A DNA stretch of 57,777 nucleotides from a bacterium (lineage in GTDB: Bacteria > UBP6 > UBA1177): positions 1 to 57,777 of the forward strand of contig JAGCNV010000058.1 of the NCBI GenBank assembly GCA_017645765.1. Direction: 5' to 3'. The first letter of the stretch is position 1. The number at the start of each line of letters is the position of its first letter. The notes beneath the pieces were generated by a model that saw only the letters and a list, made by a program, of their open reading frames with translations, was not told where the DNA came from and made no database searches. This document shows positions 56,488 to 57,777 of this stretch, one piece after another. Both the position numbers and the translations under genes were made by a program.

Positions 56488-57777
56488 ATGAAAAAATTTA
56501 TGACAATCACACTCATCGCACTGGCGTTGATAGTTTTCACGGCATGCGGCGGCGACAAGAAAAAGAACAACACCGAGCCGACTACTGAAGAACCGACTAC
56601 TGAAGAACCGACGAATTCTTCTGACGAGCCGACTACTGAAGAACCGACAAATCCTACAGACACTCCGTCGAACTGCACCGGTCTTTCGCTTGACTTGAGC
56701 GCACCGGTACAGACGTCTGCCAACAAATTTTATGTAACCAACGAAGATTATGATCCCGTTCTCCAGATGCAGTTCTATCAGAATGAAGAAACCGGTGCAA
56801 TTTCAGAAGGAACTTACGATCTCGGAAGCGAAAGCAACTCAAGCTATGCAACATGTACCGAATGTGTATTCCTTCTTTCTGATTATGTTGAGGCAGCCAG
56901 TGAAGAGGAAGAAAGCTACTATTCCAAAATTTATTACCAGAAAAGCGGCTCTCTGACTATCGAAAAAGTTGATGAATCCAACAACATCGCCGGAACAATC
57001 ACAGCTGTTCTCGCAGAAGCTACCATTGATGACGACACCCTCGAAACAACCTTTGCGGAAGAAGGTGCATGCTTTGAAATCGAAACAGCTTCGTTCGACA
57101 GCGGCTGGGAAGAACCGTGCGTTCCTCAGTGTGACGGCAAAGAGTGCGGCAACGACGGCTGCGGCGGCATCTGCGGTTCCTGCGAAAACGGCGAAGGATG
57201 CGACGCTGCTTTCAAATGCGTTGATTTTGAACTCCCTGCAACATGCAGCACAATCTCGATTGACTGGGATACTTTCGAAAGCTACGGCGCAGGCTACGGT
57301 TACTATTACACAGAAAGCGATCCGGGTGCTACAATAGAATTATATGATGAGATCGCTATTGGAACTTACGATCTCGGAAACGAAATGAACATGAATTACT
57401 CGACATGCACCGAATGCGTAAGACTTACAGACGGAGAAAAGAAGTATTTCCAATACAGCGGCGAGCTTGTTGTTTCCGGACTTGACAAGGACGAAAACAT
57501 CTCCGGAACTCTTACAGGTATATTTGTAGAAACCTATTTCGGCGGCTCGGCTGACGAATACGTAAGCACACCTGTTGCAGGCGGTTCCTGCGTTAAAATC
57601 GAAGCGGCATCTTTTGACAGCGGTGTCTGCATTCCGCATTGTGAAGAAGGATGGGAATGCGGCAATGACGGCTGCGGCGGAATATGCGGCAGCGGATGCA
57701 ACGGTCAGGCATGCAGCGCTGAACACCAGTGTGTTCCCTTTGAGTGCGACCAGCTGGAAATCGGCGAGTTTGAGCTT
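56488..57777 (+). CDS. Lipoprotein with TTEEP linker and CGxDGCGGxCGxC modules, 3' end outside the window
   Basis: At least 430 codons are open to the window edge. The start at 56488 follows TTGGAGGTTTTTT. Residues 1-20 form a lipoprotein signal (VFTAC, GG next), followed by a short PTTEEPTTEEP linker related to that in the lipoprotein at 12616. Then come beta domains beginning CTGLSLDLSAPV and CSTISIDWDTF, each followed by a linker with CVPQCDGKECGNDGCGGICG or CIPHCEEGWECGNDGCGGI, and the third domain begins CDQLEIGEFEL at the right edge. It is a lipid-anchored sister of the gene at 54449-56344, separated from it by a terminator and its own promoter. Its C-terminal tail, which would show the anchoring mode, is not visible. 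Confidence 0.85.
   Translation, partial: MKKFMTITLIALALIVFTACGGDKKKNNTEPTTEEPTTEEPTNSSDEPTTEEPTNPTDTPSNCTGLSLDLSAPVQTSANKFYVTNEDYDPVLQMQFYQNEETGAISEGTYDLGSESNSSYATCTECVFLLSDYVEAASEEEESYYSKIYYQKSGSLTIEKVDESNNIAGTITAVLAEATIDDDTLETTFAEEGACFEIETASFDSGWEEPCVPQCDGKECGNDGCGGICGSCENGEGCDAAFKCVDFELPATCSTISIDWDTFESYGAGYGYYYTESDPGATIELYDEIAIGTYDLGNEMNMNYSTCTECVRLTDGEKKYFQYSGELVVSGLDKDENISGTLTGIFVETYFGGSADEYVSTPVAGGSCVKIEAASFDSGVCIPHCEEGWECGNDGCGGICGSGCNGQACSAEHQCVPFECDQLEIGEFEL

Noticed and set aside
1-57777. tRNA or rRNA genes and phage integrase-type att sites
   Set aside because: None were recognised by cloverleaf or conserved motifs; a covariance-model scan would be the decisive test.

Overview
The window reads as chromosomal DNA of a Gram-negative, probably anaerobic bacterium. 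Signs of an outer membrane are an OmpP1/FadL-like porin, an MCE/MlaD protein and at least eight lipoproteins. Anaerobic life is suggested by a complete NAD(P)-linked [FeFe] hydrogenase operon. Several traits recall Myxococcota and related delta-group lineages: an AgmX/PglI-type C-terminal domain, CGxDGCGGxCGxC modules, DUF1566 lipoproteins with acidic linkers, and C-terminal tails resembling MYXO-CTERM. This placement is an inference; no rRNA or other phylogenetic marker beyond SecA is present. Genes are dense, with strong GGAGG ribosome sites. Many promoters fit TTGAtt-N16-TAtAAT.

Layout. 1-4458 (minus strand): thiamine genes (partial thiD behind a TPP riboswitch with its own promoter, and thiE), serA, a GAF/HD-GYP protein and dCMP deaminase. 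4560-12518 (plus): a 1038-residue secreted protein overlapping a DUF1566 lipoprotein, then a small zinc-ribbon protein and secA. 12567-30157 (minus): about 15 genes, mostly envelope proteins. They include a TTEEP-repeat lipoprotein, a FadL-like porin, HEAT-repeat and ankyrin/AgmX proteins, an MlaD protein, a TlpA-like thioredoxin, and large Cys/Trp-rich DUF1566 lipoproteins. UDG family 4 and hisC are interspersed. 30254-36626 (minus): one block running DRTGG, PHP, HATPase, hndA, hndB, hndC, hndD, ending in a clear terminator. 36686-39448: a stand-alone AAA/DUF4143 ATPase behind three 23-bp-spaced repeats, then RNase HIII and a CheY-like receiver. 39527-43999: a coiled-coil exported protein and a multidomain amidase. 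44032-47562 (minus): an AT-richer two-gene operon of NTPases, one ending in a HEPN-type RNxxxH motif. 47564-50827 (minus): pruA and an ALDH7-family dehydrogenase. 50960-57777: a paralogue of the 1038-residue protein, then two plus-strand genes built from CGxDGCGG modules, the last cut by the window end.

How the parts relate. The hydrogenase block would couple NAD(P)H (and possibly ferredoxin) oxidation to H2 production, with the upstream sensor-like genes as probable accessory or regulatory partners. The many exported proteins share modules (DUF1566, EGF-like, a Trp/Cys repeat, low-complexity linkers, Gly-Cys tails), which suggests a common surface-display programme.

The best candidate for an undescribed system is the NTPase / NTPase-HEPN pair at 44032-47498. 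It has its own promoter, overlapping genes, a distinct base composition and a predicted RNase-type effector motif. This is the profile of a defence or abortive-infection module, but that function is inferred.
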